Source: Nocardia stercoris (GTDB lineage: Bacteria > Actinomycetota > Actinomycetes > Mycobacteriales > Mycobacteriaceae). From it: 64,000 nucleotides of DNA. The notes below the pieces were generated by a model. It ran no database searches, was not told the DNA's origin, and saw nothing but the letters and a program-made list of their open reading frames with translations. This document shows positions 42,474 through 51,295 of this stretch, in pieces. The DNA lies in contig NZ_RFFH01000015.1 of assembly GCF_003696265.1 (NCBI RefSeq), positions 97,657-161,656 on the forward strand, written 5' to 3'. A program made the translations under genes and the position numbers. How positions within the stretch are numbered: position 1 is the first letter of the stretch; the number at the start of each line of letters is the position of its first letter.

Positions 42474-42816
42474 TTCCGCGGGGCGCGGAATAGATCCGCC
42501 CACCCCCCGGTTGATACCGTTCGCCGGCGCCGGGACAGCCCCGGGCCTCACCTTCAGTCGCCTAGAGCGACCACTCGCCGAGAGGCGCATGTGCGGCGTC
42601 GGCGCGGGTGGGACCCAGTGCCTGCCGCGACACCGCCGGAAAACCCTCCCCGGCGGTGTCACCCCCCGGGGTGATGATGATCACGCATTGCGACGCGATA
42701 GCGGTGCGGCCACCGATGGTCTCCGTCCGGGACGATGCGGATATCTATCTGATCGGACCGGTCACGGTCCGGCATTTCATATCGCGAAATACGCCGACCG
42801 GCCTTTTACTCGAATC

Positions 42817-44145
42817 ATGGGGTGGTCGAAGGCAGTATTCTCGTTGTTCGTCGCATCGACGCTTGCGCTGGGTATTCCGGCAACCGGTGCGGCACAGGAC
42901 AATTCCGGCGAAGGGCCGCGCTGCGCGGTGAGTTCGGGCAGAACCGTCGAGACCGCCACACCCGAACAGGAAGGTTTCGATTCGGCCCGGCTGGCCGGCG
43001 TGCTCGGCTTCGCGGCATCACGAAACCGGCTGGACGTGCAGATATTCCGGCGCGGCTGCCTCGTCGGGCGGGGGCCGGCCAACGACCGGAACGACGGTAT
43101 CCCGTGGAATATCTGGAGTGCTACCAAGGCGATAACCTCGCTGGTAGCCGGAATCGCCTCCGACGACGGGAAATTGGATCTGGATGCCCCGATCGGCACA
43201 TATCTGCCATCGGGTTTCGGCGATGCGGCGCATCGGTCGATCACCGCGCGCAACCTGCTTACCCAAACATCGGGATTGAAAACGTCTGCGACGATGGAGA
43301 TGCTGACAAGTTTCGGCGCGAGCGATCCGGGTCTGGGCGCCGAAGCAATGGCGGTCCCGATGGTGACCGCCCCCGGATCCACTTTCGCCTACAGCGGGCG
43401 GGCCATCGATCTGCTCTCCGCCGTCGTGGAAGCCGCTGTCGGCGAACCGTTTCAGCAATTCGCGCAACGCGAGTTGTTCGATCCGCTGGGTATCCGGCGC
43501 TCCGACTACTACTGGGCGCGGGACCGGACCGGCCACACCTACGGCTTCGCGAATCTGCTGATCCCGCCGTCCGACTTCGCCAAGATCGGCCTGCTCCTGG
43601 CCGGCGACGGCCGCTGGGGCGACCGGCAGGTCATCTCCGCTGAGTATCTGCACCAGGCGCTTTCGCCGACCGGGACCAACCACTGCTACGGCTACCTGTT
43701 CTGGGTGGGCCCCGGCTGCGCCGAGCTTCCCCTGTTCCTGCCGGCCGACAGCTACACCATCTCCGGGTTCAATCTGCAGAACGTCTTCGTCGTCCCCGAT
43801 CTGGACCTGGTGGTGATGTGGACCGGCAACGGCGGCACGCTCTGGGACGAGGAGCTGCCGTGGGAGTTCTTCCGCCGCCTGTACTCCGCCTTCGATCCGC
43901 CACTGCCCGACCCCGGCCCCTACATCGACACCACCAACCCGCTGGACAACCTGCAGGGCATCTCGAACGACTTCGATTTCGCGATGCTCGCCGGTGCGCT
44001 CGGCTTCGGCCCCGACGCCTATCCCGGCTGCAGCATGGTGGACTGCCTGGGGCAGCCCATGGTCGCGCCGTTCACCGATGCCCCGCCCGGCTGCTTCCTG
44101 GCGATCTGTCTCGGCGACGACCCCCGCACTCCGGGGATCCGCTGA
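42817..44145 (+). CDS. Secreted beta-lactamase-family serine hydrolase
   Basis: 442 residues. A signal peptide (SLFVASTLALGIPATGAAQ) is followed by a class-C-like hydrolase domain with SATK at 101-104 (nucleophile Ser, base Lys) and a YSG motif in FAYSGRAID. The family covers esterases and peptidases (EstB, 6-aminohexanoate-dimer hydrolase) as well as beta-lactamases. The C-terminal 70 residues contain paired Cys (GCSMVDCLG, GCFLAICLG). Length and context do not show the substrate. The ATG follows TTTACT with six bases, a weak leaderless-like spacing. Confidence 0.85.
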   Translation: MGWSKAVFSLFVASTLALGIPATGAAQDNSGEGPRCAVSSGRTVETATPEQEGFDSARLAGVLGFAASRNRLDVQIFRRGCLVGRGPANDRNDGIPWNIWSATKAITSLVAGIASDDGKLDLDAPIGTYLPSGFGDAAHRSITARNLLTQTSGLKTSATMEMLTSFGASDPGLGAEAMAVPMVTAPGSTFAYSGRAIDLLSAVVEAAVGEPFQQFAQRELFDPLGIRRSDYYWARDRTGHTYGFANLLIPPSDFAKIGLLLAGDGRWGDRQVISAEYLHQALSPTGTNHCYGYLFWVGPGCAELPLFLPADSYTISGFNLQNVFVVPDLDLVVMWTGNGGTLWDEELPWEFFRRLYSAFDPPLPDPGPYIDTTNPLDNLQGISNDFDFAMLAGALGFGPDAYPGCSMVDCLGQPMVAPFTDAPPGCFLAICLGDDPRTPGIR

Positions 44146-44197
44146 CCCACGGACCTCGGGCGAGCGCCGGTGGGCAGCGCTCGCCCGAGCCCGGCGG

Positions 44198-44620
44198 TCA
44201 GTTCCCGCGGAGACCGGCCAGCCGGGCGGTGTCCATGTAGTCGCGGAACAGGACCACCCGGCCGTCCCGGATGCGAATCACATTGAGCGAACCGCGGAAC
44301 TGGACCCGCTCACCGCCGGCCGGTGTGATGTCGACGTCGTTCTCGACCACCACCACCTCGGGGTCGGTGGTCTCGTAGATCTCCTGACGCATGCCGTGGA
44401 CCTGAATGTCCTGGATGGGTCCGGACCAGCGCTCGGCCAGATGCTCCCGGATGGCGGCACGGCCCTCGAGGCGCTGCGGCATGCCCGGCACCGTGAACGG
44501 GATCTCGAAGACCGCGTCCTCGGCGAAATGGGCCAGGAAGGCGTCGGCATCACGGGAAGGCAGGCCACCGAAGAGATGTTCGACCAGTTCGCGGGGCGTG
44601 CGGACGGAATTTTGGGTCAT
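44198..44620 (-). CDS. SnoaL-like (NTF2-fold) protein
   Basis: 140 residues with the NTF2/SnoaL pattern: HLFGGLPSRDADAFLAHFAEDAVFEIPF, then AAIREHLAERW, EVVVVENDVDIT, and VIRIRDGRVVLFRDYMD. Such proteins are small lyases, isomerases or ligand binders. It diverges from a TetR regulator with inverted repeats between them, so it is probably that regulator's target. ATG 44620 has AGGTG six bases upstream. Confidence 0.87.
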   Translation of the reverse strand: MTQNSVRTPRELVEHLFGGLPSRDADAFLAHFAEDAVFEIPFTVPGMPQRLEGRAAIREHLAERWSGPIQDIQVHGMRQEIYETTDPEVVVVENDVDITPAGGERVQFRGSLNVIRIRDGRVVLFRDYMDTARLAGLRGN

Positions 44621-44633
44621 GGGTTCACCTTTC

Positions 44634-44686
44634 GACAAACGGAACCATTGCCCCGCTTATGATCCGGAACGTACGCCCCGTTTGTC
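44634..44686. promoter_or_regulatory. Inverted GACAAACGG repeat in the SnoaL/TetR divergent promoter
   Basis: GACAAACGG (44634-44642) is inverted as CCGTTTGTC (44678-44686). One copy abuts each start region, consistent with a TetR operator pair. Confidence 0.45.
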
Positions 44687-44697
44687 AACCGTGTCGA

Positions 44698-44703
44698 TAG
44701 AAT
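44698..44703 (+). promoter_or_regulatory. -10 hexamer TAGAAT, leaderless GTG 44710
   Basis: TAGAAT ends six bases before the GTG start of the TetR gene. Confidence 0.55.
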
Positions 44704-44709
44704 CGACCC

Positions 44710-45321
44710 GTGTCAGCTCTGGACTCCCCCAATACACCGCGCCCGCTGCGCGCCGACGCCCGTCGCAATCGCGAACGCGTCCTGGCGGCCGCCCGCGAAG
44801 CCTTTGCCGCCGAAGGGATCTCGGTGCCACTGGACGAGATCGCCCGCCGCGCCGGAGTCGGGCCCGGCACCGTCTACCGGCACTTCCCGACCAAGGAAGC
44901 GCTCTTCCACGCGGCGATCCTCGACAATATGGAACGGACGATCGCGCGGGCCCGGGAGCTGAGCGCGGCCGCCGACCCCGGATCGGCCTTCTTCGAATTC
45001 CTCGGCGGACTCCTTGCCGAGAGCACCGTCAAACGGGATCTCGCCGATGCCGTCGGCGGCAACCTGTCGGCCCAGAGCGGCGCCGATGCGGCCCACGGCC
45101 AGCTGTCACCCGAATTCGTCGCACCCCAGAAGACTTTGGTCGCACTGATCGGCTCCCTGCTGCATCGCGCACAGGACTGCGGGGCGGTCCGGCCCGACCT
45201 GGCCGTCGACGATCTCATGCTCGTCCTGAAGGGGGCGTTCATGGCGACGGCCCAGGCGGCCGGCGACGAGCAACGCCGCCGGGCCTTCGCGGTGATCCTG
45301 GACGGGCTGCGCGCCCGCTAG
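44710..45321 (+). CDS. TetR-family transcriptional regulator
   Basis: 203 residues. The N-terminal HTH (VLAAAREAFAAEG, LDEIARRAGVGPGTVYRHFPTKEALF, quoted in parts) is clear, and a C-terminal helical ligand domain follows. It probably represses the divergent SnoaL-like gene and itself, and perhaps the convergent quinone oxidoreductase. The effector is unknown. Its stop overlaps the oxidoreductase stop within CTAG. Confidence 0.92.
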   Translation: MSALDSPNTPRPLRADARRNRERVLAAAREAFAAEGISVPLDEIARRAGVGPGTVYRHFPTKEALFHAAILDNMERTIARARELSAAADPGSAFFEFLGGLLAESTVKRDLADAVGGNLSAQSGADAAHGQLSPEFVAPQKTLVALIGSLLHRAQDCGAVRPDLAVDDLMLVLKGAFMATAQAAGDEQRRRAFAVILDGLRAR

Positions 45322-46250
45322 CCGACGGTCAGGACGAACTTGCCGCGCGCCGAACGGTCTTCGAACGCGGCGAAGGCCGTGGCGGTCTCGGTCCAGTCTC
45401 GGACGAGGCCGATCAGGGGACGCAGCCGGCCGTCGGACACCAGCGCGACCAGGATCGCCAGGTCCTCGCCCAACGTCTCCTCTGGGACAGGGCTGATGAA
45501 GCCGACCAAATGGGCGTTCCAGCCCTGCGCGTAGCCGAAGAAGTCGGCGAGCGTGATCTCGGCGCCTCGGCGACTCGGATTGCCGTACCAAGCGATGTGC
45601 CCGCCCGCGGCGACCCGGCGGATCGCCTGCGGCAGCACGGGACCACCGACCCCCTCGAGGACCAGGTGGAACGGGCCCAGGGTGTCGCCGTCCAGAGTGG
45701 TGACCACCCGGTGCGCGCCCAGCGCCCGCGCCTCCTCGACCCGGGCCGGGCCGCTCACCAGTGCGGTCACCGTCGCACCGGCGGCGACCGCGAGCTGTAC
45801 CGCGAACTGGCCGACACCACCGGTCGCGCCGGTCACCAGCACCTGCCGGCCGAGCACCGCGCCACCGACCCGCAGCGCGCGCAACGCTGTGATACCCGCG
45901 ATCGGTAGCGCGGCGGCCTGTTCGAACGAGACGTTGTCGGGCAGCACGGCGATCCTGCGGACCGGGACCGCGATCCGTTCGGCCCAGCCCTCCCAATCCA
46001 GGTAGCAGACCACCCGCGCACCGACGGCCGGACCGGTCCCGTCCGCGGCGGCCCGCACCACCAGACCCGACACATCCTGACCGGGGCGCCAGCCGTCCGG
46101 ACGGCGGGCGATCAGATTCCGCTCGTCGGAATTGAGCGCGTACGCCCGGACCGCGACAACCGCCTCGTCGGCCGCCGGAACCGGTTCCGGCAGATCGTCG
46201 GCCAGCCGCAGACCGGCCGCGCCCGCCGGATCGGTGATGAAACCACGCAT
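45318..46250 (-). CDS. Zinc-independent NADPH:quinone oxidoreductase-like (MDR family)
   Basis: 310 residues of the medium-chain reductase family. It has a GroES-like N-domain (PGQDVSGLVVRAAADG), Rossmann motif VTGATGGVGQFAVQLA, and no zinc-ligand Cys/His pattern. It reduces quinones or enones with NADPH. Start ATG 46250 lies three bases after the upstream lipoprotein stop, so both are likely cotranscribed. Confidence 0.9.
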   Translation of the reverse strand: MRGFITDPAGAAGLRLADDLPEPVPAADEAVVAVRAYALNSDERNLIARRPDGWRPGQDVSGLVVRAAADGTGPAVGARVVCYLDWEGWAERIAVPVRRIAVLPDNVSFEQAAALPIAGITALRALRVGGAVLGRQVLVTGATGGVGQFAVQLAVAAGATVTALVSGPARVEEARALGAHRVVTTLDGDTLGPFHLVLEGVGGPVLPQAIRRVAAGGHIAWYGNPSRRGAEITLADFFGYAQGWNAHLVGFISPVPEETLGEDLAILVALVSDGRLRPLIGLVRDWTETATAFAAFEDRSARGKFVLTVG

Positions 46251-46253
46251 GTC

Positions 46254-46574
46254 TCAGTTGCAGGAACCGGTGCCGGCCTTGCGGATTCCCGCCACGGCGT
46301 CGTCCTGCTGCTGCTTGGTCATGGCGCCCCAACCCGGGCCGGCCTTCAGACCGGCGATGACCTTCTCCGGATCCTTCGACGCCGCAGGCGTATTGGGGTC
46401 GGAGAAGATCGGCAGCATCGCCTGGCATTCCTTCTGATAGATGGCGGACTTGGGGTCGCCACCACCCGAGTTCGACGGCCCCGACGAGGACTTCGAGTCG
46501 TTGCAGCCCGCGAGCAGTACAACCGAGGCCGCGATCGTGAGCGGAATACCGACGCGCTTGACCAGTGATGTCAT
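46254..46574 (-). CDS. Small lipoprotein
   Basis: 106 residues. The signal peptide ends in the lipobox LAGC with Cys 24, followed by a Ser/Gly linker and a domain with two further Cys (KECQAML, GTGSCN), probably disulfide-bonded. It should be lipid-anchored outside the membrane. No family recognised. It is upstream of the quinone oxidoreductase on the same strand. Confidence 0.82.
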   Translation of the reverse strand: MTSLVKRVGIPLTIAASVVLLAGCNDSKSSSGPSNSGGGDPKSAIYQKECQAMLPIFSDPNTPAASKDPEKVIAGLKAGPGWGAMTKQQQDDAVAGIRKAGTGSCN

Positions 46575-46633
46575 CTATGAAACCCGTTCTCGCAACGGGA
46601 GTGGCGAGTCCCCTCCCGCCTGCGGCACGTTAG

Positions 46634-46657
46634 CCCCTTCCCAGGAGTGGGAAGGGG
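46634..46657 (-). terminator. Hairpin after fgd
   Basis: CCCCTTCCCA (46634-46643) pairs with TGGGAAGGGG (46648-46657), downstream of the minus-strand fgd gene. Confidence 0.6.
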
Positions 46658-46712
46658 TGCCGAGCGGCTCCGAATGCTCGCATCGAGCACTCGGAGCGCA
46701 CGGCCCGGCTGG

Positions 46713-47720
46713 TCAGAGCGCCCGGAGCCGGGGTGCCAGATCGCGGGCGAACTGGTCCAGGAAGCGACGCTGGTCGTGACCGGGAGCGTGGAAGACGAGG
46801 TGGTTCAGGCCCGCGTCGACGTACTGCTTGATCTGCTCGACCGCGTCGTCGGGGTCGCTGGCGACGATCCAGCGCTTGGCGACCTGCTCGATCGGGAGGG
46901 CGTCGGCGGCGGCCTCCATCTCGATCGGGTCGGTGATGTCGTGCTTCTGCTCGGCCGACAGCGACAGCGGCGCCCAGAAGCGCGTGTTCTGCAGGGCCAG
47001 TTCGGGATCGGTGTCATAGGACAGCTTGATCTCGATCATGCGGTCGATATCGGACAGGCTGCGGCCAGCCTTCTCGGCCCCCTCGGCCACGGCCGGCATC
47101 AGCTTCTCGGTGTAGAGGTCCATGCCCTTGCCCGAGGTGCAGATGAAACCGTCACCGGCGCGGCCCGCGTAGCGGGCGACCACCGGGCCGCCGGCCGCGA
47201 TGTAGACCGGCACCCCGCCCTTGGGCACGTCGTAGATCGAGGCGCCGACGGTGTGGTAGTACTGCCCGTCGAAATCGGTGCGCTCACCGGTCCACAGCGC
47301 GCGCATCAGGTCGACCGCCTCGCGCAGCCGGGCGAAACGCTCCTTGAATTCCGGCCACTCGCCCCGGAATCCGGTGGCGATCTCGTTGAGCGCCTCACCG
47401 GTGCCGACCCCGAGCATGATCCGGCCCGGGTAGAGCAGGCCCATGGTGGCGAACGCCTGCGCGATCACCGCGGGGTTGTAGCGGAAGGTCGGCGTCAGCA
47501 CCGAGGTACCGAGCTGAATCCGCTTCGTCCGCTCGCCGACCGCGGTCATCCACGCCAGCGAGAACGGGGCGTGCCCGCCCTCGTGCCGCCACGGCTGGAA
47601 ATGGTCGCTCACGGTGGCGCTGTCGAGGCCGTGCTCCTCGGCCGCGACACCGAGCTCCACCAGCTCACGCGGGCCGAACTGCTCCGCAGATGCCTTGTAC
47701 CCGAGCTTGAGTCCACTCAC
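46713..47720 (-). CDS. fgd: F420-dependent glucose-6-phosphate dehydrogenase
   Basis: 335 residues, very close in sequence pattern to Fgd1 (Rv0407): LKLGYKASAEQFGPRELVEL, SDHFQPWRHEGGHAPFS, LGTSVLTPTFRYNPAVIAQ, GVGTGEALNEIATG, ICTSGKGMDLYTEKL. The luciferase-like barrel enzyme oxidises glucose-6-phosphate and reduces coenzyme F420. It supplies F420H2 to reductases. GTG 47720 has AGGAG upstream. Confidence 0.95.
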   Translation of the reverse strand: MSGLKLGYKASAEQFGPRELVELGVAAEEHGLDSATVSDHFQPWRHEGGHAPFSLAWMTAVGERTKRIQLGTSVLTPTFRYNPAVIAQAFATMGLLYPGRIMLGVGTGEALNEIATGFRGEWPEFKERFARLREAVDLMRALWTGERTDFDGQYYHTVGASIYDVPKGGVPVYIAAGGPVVARYAGRAGDGFICTSGKGMDLYTEKLMPAVAEGAEKAGRSLSDIDRMIEIKLSYDTDPELALQNTRFWAPLSLSAEQKHDITDPIEMEAAADALPIEQVAKRWIVASDPDDAVEQIKQYVDAGLNHLVFHAPGHDQRRFLDQFARDLAPRLRAL

Positions 47721-47880
47721 GGGCCACTCCTGTTCCCTGGACGTGCGACGTCACGACGCACACACCACATTCCGGATATTTGACGGCTCTCCAGCGACAT
47801 TAGGCGACGCCGCACCGGACGTCACCGCCGCCACCACAGCCGCACACCCGACGCTTCGATCGATGGCGCACACTGGTGGC

Positions 47881-48678
47881 GTGGATGACAACGAACCGAT
47901 CCTGTCGTATCTGACCGATATGGACGGGGTGCTGGTGCACGAGGATCACCTGATCCCAGGCGCCGACAAGTTCCTGTCCGAGCTGCAGACCAACGGCATC
48001 CCGTACCTGGTGCTGACCAACAACTCCATCCGTACGCCGCGCGACCTGCAGGCCCGCCTGCGGCACACCGGGCTGGACATCCCGGAGGAATGCATCTGGA
48101 CCTCCGCCCTGGCCACCGCGACCTTCCTCGACGACCAGCGTCCCGGCGGCACCGCCTACGTGGTCGGCGAGTCCGGCCTCACCACCGCCCTGCACGACAT
48201 CGGGTACGTCCTCACCGACAGCGACCCCGACTATGTGGTCCTCGGCGAGACCCGCACCTATTCGTTCGAGGCCATCACCACCGCGATCCGCCTGGTCGAC
48301 CGGGGTGCCCGCTTCATCGCCACCAACCCCGACCCGACCGGCCCGTCCCGCGCCGGTCTGCTCCCGGCCACCGGCTCGGTGGCCGCCCTCATCACCCGCG
48401 CGACCGGGCGTGAGCCCTACTACGTCGGCAAACCCAACCCACTCATGATGCGGTCGGCCCTGCGCCGCATCGGCGCCCACTCCCAATCCACGCTGATGAT
48501 CGGCGACCGAATGGACACCGACGTCATCGCCGGCCTGGAGGCGGGCATGCGCACCATCCTGGTCACCTCCGGCATCTCCACCCGCGAATCGGTCGAGAAC
48601 TACCCCTACCGGCCGACGCGCGTCATCGACTCGGTGGCCGACCTGGTCGGCCACGTCGGCGACCCGTTCGGGGCCTGA
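47881..48678 (+). CDS. HAD-IIA phosphatase (NagD-like)
   Basis: 265 residues with DMDGVLVHE (motif I), VLTNNSIRTPRDL (motif II), VGKPNPLMMRSAL and GDRMDTDVIAGLEAGM (motif III/IV), the NagD/4-nitrophenylphosphatase pattern with the C2 cap. It dephosphorylates small phosphometabolites; the substrate is unknown. GTG 47881 is chosen, with a weak CACACT hexamer six bases before it. ATG 47863 would add six residues. Confidence 0.9.
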   Translation: MDDNEPILSYLTDMDGVLVHEDHLIPGADKFLSELQTNGIPYLVLTNNSIRTPRDLQARLRHTGLDIPEECIWTSALATATFLDDQRPGGTAYVVGESGLTTALHDIGYVLTDSDPDYVVLGETRTYSFEAITTAIRLVDRGARFIATNPDPTGPSRAGLLPATGSVAALITRATGREPYYVGKPNPLMMRSALRRIGAHSQSTLMIGDRMDTDVIAGLEAGMRTILVTSGISTRESVENYPYRPTRVIDSVADLVGHVGDPFGA

Positions 48679-48694
48679 CCCCGGAAACAGCGAA

Positions 48695-48717
48695 GCCCCG
48701 GACGGATCGTCCGGGGC
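48695..48717. terminator. Bidirectional hairpin between the NagD-like gene and metZ
   Basis: GCCCCGGAC (48695-48703) pairs with GTCCGGGGC (48709-48717) around GGATC, between convergent genes. Confidence 0.7.
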
Positions 48718-48734
48718 CTCTGCTGTCAATTCCG

Positions 48735-49949
48735 TTATCCCAGAGCCTGTTCCAGGTCGCCGATCAGGTCCTCGAGGTCCTCGAGGCCGACCGACAGCCG
48801 CAGCACACCGTCGGTGATGCCGACGGCCGCACGGCCTTCCGGGCCCATCGCGCGATGCGTGGTGGTGGCGTTGTGGGTGATCAGGGACTTGGCGTCACCC
48901 AGGTTGTTGGAGATGTCGATGATCCGCAGCCGGTTGAGCACCTCGAAGGCACGCTTCTTGGCTTCGCCCTCGGGCGCGTCCAGCTCGAAGGTGACCACGG
49001 TGCCGCCGCCGGACATCTGCGCGCGGGCCAGGTCGTACTGCGGGTGCGACGGCAGGAACGGGTACTTCACCCAGGACACGTCGGGGTGCCGTTCCAGGAA
49101 TTCCGCGATGCGCAGCGCCGACTCCACGGACTGGCGGACCCGCAGCGGCATGGTCTCCAGGCCCTTCAGCAGCGTCCACGCGTTGAACGGGCTCAGCGAG
49201 GGGCCGGTGTGGCGCATGAGGTTTTTGACCGGGCCGTCGATGAATTCCTTCGTGCCCAGGATCGCGCCGCCGAGCACCCGGCCCTGACCGTCGATGTGCT
49301 TGGTGCCCGAGTAGACCACCACATCGGCGCCCAGCGGCAGGCTGCGCTGCAGCAGCGGGGTCGCGAACACGTTGTCCAGCACCACGCTCGCGCCGGCCGC
49401 GTGCGCCAGCTCGGACACCTTGCGCACGTCCACCAGCGTCTGCATCGGGTTGGACGGGGTCTCGAAGAACACCGCCTGGGTGGGCTGCGACAGGGCCGCC
49501 TCCCACTGGTCGAGGTCCTCACCGTCGACAAAGACCGTCTCCACCCCGAACCGGGGCAGGATCTCGTTGCAGACCACGAAACAGGAACCGAACAGGCTGC
49601 GCGCGGCGACCAGCCGGTCACCGTTGCCGACCAGCGCGGCCAGCGCCGTGAACACCGCCGACATGCCGGACGCGGTCGCGTAGCAGGCCTCGGCACCCTC
49701 GATCAGCCGCATCCGCTCCTCGAACATGGCGACCGTCGGGTTGCCGTAGCGCGAGTACACGAAGTGCTCGACGTCGCCGGTGAACGCGGCCTCCGCGGCC
49801 TCGGCACTCTCGTAGACGAAACCCGAGTTGAGGAACAGCGCCTCCGACGTCTCCTCGAAACCCGAACGGCGGGTACCGCCGCGGACACCCAAGGTGGCCG
49901 GGCCGACGCCTTCGGGCAGCGGCCGCTCGAACGATCCACCGGTGATCAC
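48735..49949 (-). CDS. metZ: O-succinylhomoserine sulfhydrylase MetZ
   Basis: 404 residues of the Cys/Met-metabolism PLP family. Features include ATASGMSAVFTALAALVG, VFFETPSNPMQ, VVLDNVFATPLLQ and the PLP-lysine in YSGTKHIDGQGRVLGG. The match to mycobacterial MetZ (Rv0391) is strong across the length. It makes homocysteine from O-succinylhomoserine and sulfide. GTG 49949 has AGGAG nine bases upstream. It lies 34 bp after the rhodanese gene, under the same SAM-IV riboswitch. Confidence 0.95.
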   Translation of the reverse strand: MITGGSFERPLPEGVGPATLGVRGGTRRSGFEETSEALFLNSGFVYESAEAAEAAFTGDVEHFVYSRYGNPTVAMFEERMRLIEGAEACYATASGMSAVFTALAALVGNGDRLVAARSLFGSCFVVCNEILPRFGVETVFVDGEDLDQWEAALSQPTQAVFFETPSNPMQTLVDVRKVSELAHAAGASVVLDNVFATPLLQRSLPLGADVVVYSGTKHIDGQGRVLGGAILGTKEFIDGPVKNLMRHTGPSLSPFNAWTLLKGLETMPLRVRQSVESALRIAEFLERHPDVSWVKYPFLPSHPQYDLARAQMSGGGTVVTFELDAPEGEAKKRAFEVLNRLRIIDISNNLGDAKSLITHNATTTHRAMGPEGRAAVGITDGVLRLSVGLEDLEDLIGDLEQALG

Positions 49950-49983
49950 GATGCACAACTCCTGTCGCTACAGCGGGTCCTCG

Positions 49984-50400
49984 TCACGACTGCCGCCACG
50001 GCAGTCCACGCGCCCGCCACCCGGCCCCGCCGCGATGCCCGTCGGCGTCGAGGGGGCCTTCGAAACCCTCGGTCACGTTGTAGGCGGGACCGAAGCCCGC
50101 CTCGGTGGCCACCACGGCCGCGGCGATCGACCGCTGCCCGGAACGACAGATGAAGATCACCGGGGCTTCCGGATCCTGTTCGGCCAGAACGCGTCCGAGC
50201 TGTTCCACGAACTGCGGGTTGCGGGCACCGGCCAGGTCGACCCACTCGATCAGGGCCGTGGGCCGCTCGATCGGGCTGGTGTCGGGCACACCGACGAACC
50301 GCCATTCGGCCTCGGTGCGCACGTCCACCAGGACCGCGTCCGGATGTTCGCGCAACAGATCCCACGCCTGGGCAGGATCGATATCGCCCGCGTAACTCAT
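49984..50400 (-). CDS. Rhodanese-domain protein
   Basis: 138 residues, Rv0390 position. A single rhodanese domain with VLVDVRTEAEWRFVG and the active loop CRSGQRS (Cys 85), which takes up sulfane sulfur. Coupling with MetZ suggests it supplies or handles sulfide. ATG 50400 has GAGGAGG nine bases upstream, at the end of the SAM-IV leader. Confidence 0.92.
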   Translation of the reverse strand: MSYAGDIDPAQAWDLLREHPDAVLVDVRTEAEWRFVGVPDTSPIERPTALIEWVDLAGARNPQFVEQLGRVLAEQDPEAPVIFICRSGQRSIAAAVVATEAGFGPAYNVTEGFEGPLDADGHRGGAGWRARGLPWRQS

Positions 50401-50440
50401 GAGTGATTCCTCCTCGAAATCCGTACTTGCCGCACCGAAC

Positions 50441-50532
50441 TCCAGCTGCGGCCCGGTCGTCACCCGGAGCACCCCACTACGGAAGAGGGTTGCCGACCAG
50501 CGAGCCGGGGCTTGATGCTGGTACTCATGACC
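50441..50532 (-). promoter_or_regulatory. SAM-IV riboswitch
   Basis: Read on the minus strand: GGTCATGAGTACCAGCATC, then AAGCCCCGGCTCGCTGG, TCGGCAACCCTC, TAGTGGGGTGCTCCGGGTGA and CGACC. This matches the SAM-IV consensus found before actinobacterial methionine and sulfur genes. SAM binding should turn down the rhodanese-metZ operon. Confidence 0.95.
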
Positions 50533-50588
50533 GTGATTTGAGGGTGCCCGGTCCCGGCTCCGGTGTCAAACCTCTGCTCGCCCGCAGG

Positions 50589-51053
50589 TCAGTTGCCGTC
50601 GCACACCTTCCAGGCGCTGCCCTGCCGGACCAGGTTCCAGACGCCGGTGCTGGGCTGACCGCCCTCGACCTTGCTGGTCACGGTGGCCTTACCGCGGTCA
50701 CCGTCGATGTTCGGATCGGTCACCGAGACGATCTCCACCCGCTTGCCGGTGTCGGCGCCCAGCGGTGAGCGGGTAGCGTCGAATCCGGTACACGTGTTGG
50801 CCGCCAGCTGACCGGAATCGGAATCCGATTGCGCCAGAGCGAAATTGCGGACGGCGTCGGCGATGCGGTCGGCCTGGGTGACATTGCGGTCGGCCGGGCG
50901 CAGCGCGCCGGCCACGAAGATCCCGATCAGCACCAGCACCGCGACGACGGCGGCGGCGATGAACGGGGTCGCCGACCGGGTGTCGGCCTGGTCGACCACC
51001 AGGTCGGGCTCCGGGTCGGCCGGGGTGTTCGCGGCGGGATCGGACTCACTCAT
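50589..51053 (-). CDS. Single-pass membrane protein with extracellular domain
   Basis: 154 residues. An acidic N-terminus is followed by one membrane segment (FIAAAVVAVLVLIGIFVAGAL) at about 31-51 and an outer domain resembling NTF2-like Mce-associated or DUF4878-like domains (DRIADAVRNFALAQSD, WNLVRQGSAWKVCDGN) with two Cys. Start ATG 51053 has GATGAT seven bases upstream. Function unknown. Confidence 0.8.
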   Translation of the reverse strand: MSESDPAANTPADPEPDLVVDQADTRSATPFIAAAVVAVLVLIGIFVAGALRPADRNVTQADRIADAVRNFALAQSDSDSGQLAANTCTGFDATRSPLGADTGKRVEIVSVTDPNIDGDRGKATVTSKVEGGQPSTGVWNLVRQGSAWKVCDGN

Positions 51054-51225
51054 ACCCGCTATCATCCCCACCCACCTGGTGTGTCACGGATCACCCCCGG
51101 ACGTCGCGGGTTCCGCGTCGACAGCAGGGTCGGCACCACCTGGCGAAGTCCGCGCACGGCACCCGATAGAATCGGGGGTGAGACCGGCCTCGGCCGGGAC
51201 CCCGGGCTCGCCCACCGTACGTCGA

Positions 51226-51241
51226 CTTAGCCTGTGCTAAG
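51226..51241. promoter_or_regulatory. CTTAGC-CTGT-GCTAAG palindrome before fprA
   Basis: A perfect 6-bp inverted repeat with a 4-bp spacer lies 55 bp before fprA. TTAG...CTAA half-sites recall actinobacterial IdeR/DtxR iron boxes, but the 19-bp consensus is not fully met. Confidence 0.4.
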
Positions 51242-51295
51242 CATGATGGCTGAGACCTAGACGACCGAGTTTTCGACCAGAGGGTGCGCATAAGA

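Noticed and set aside
42114..42662. 182-codon minus ORF in the gap after the ClC gene
   Set aside because: Composition is Arg/Pro-rich without domains, and no RBS or leaderless hexamer precedes it.
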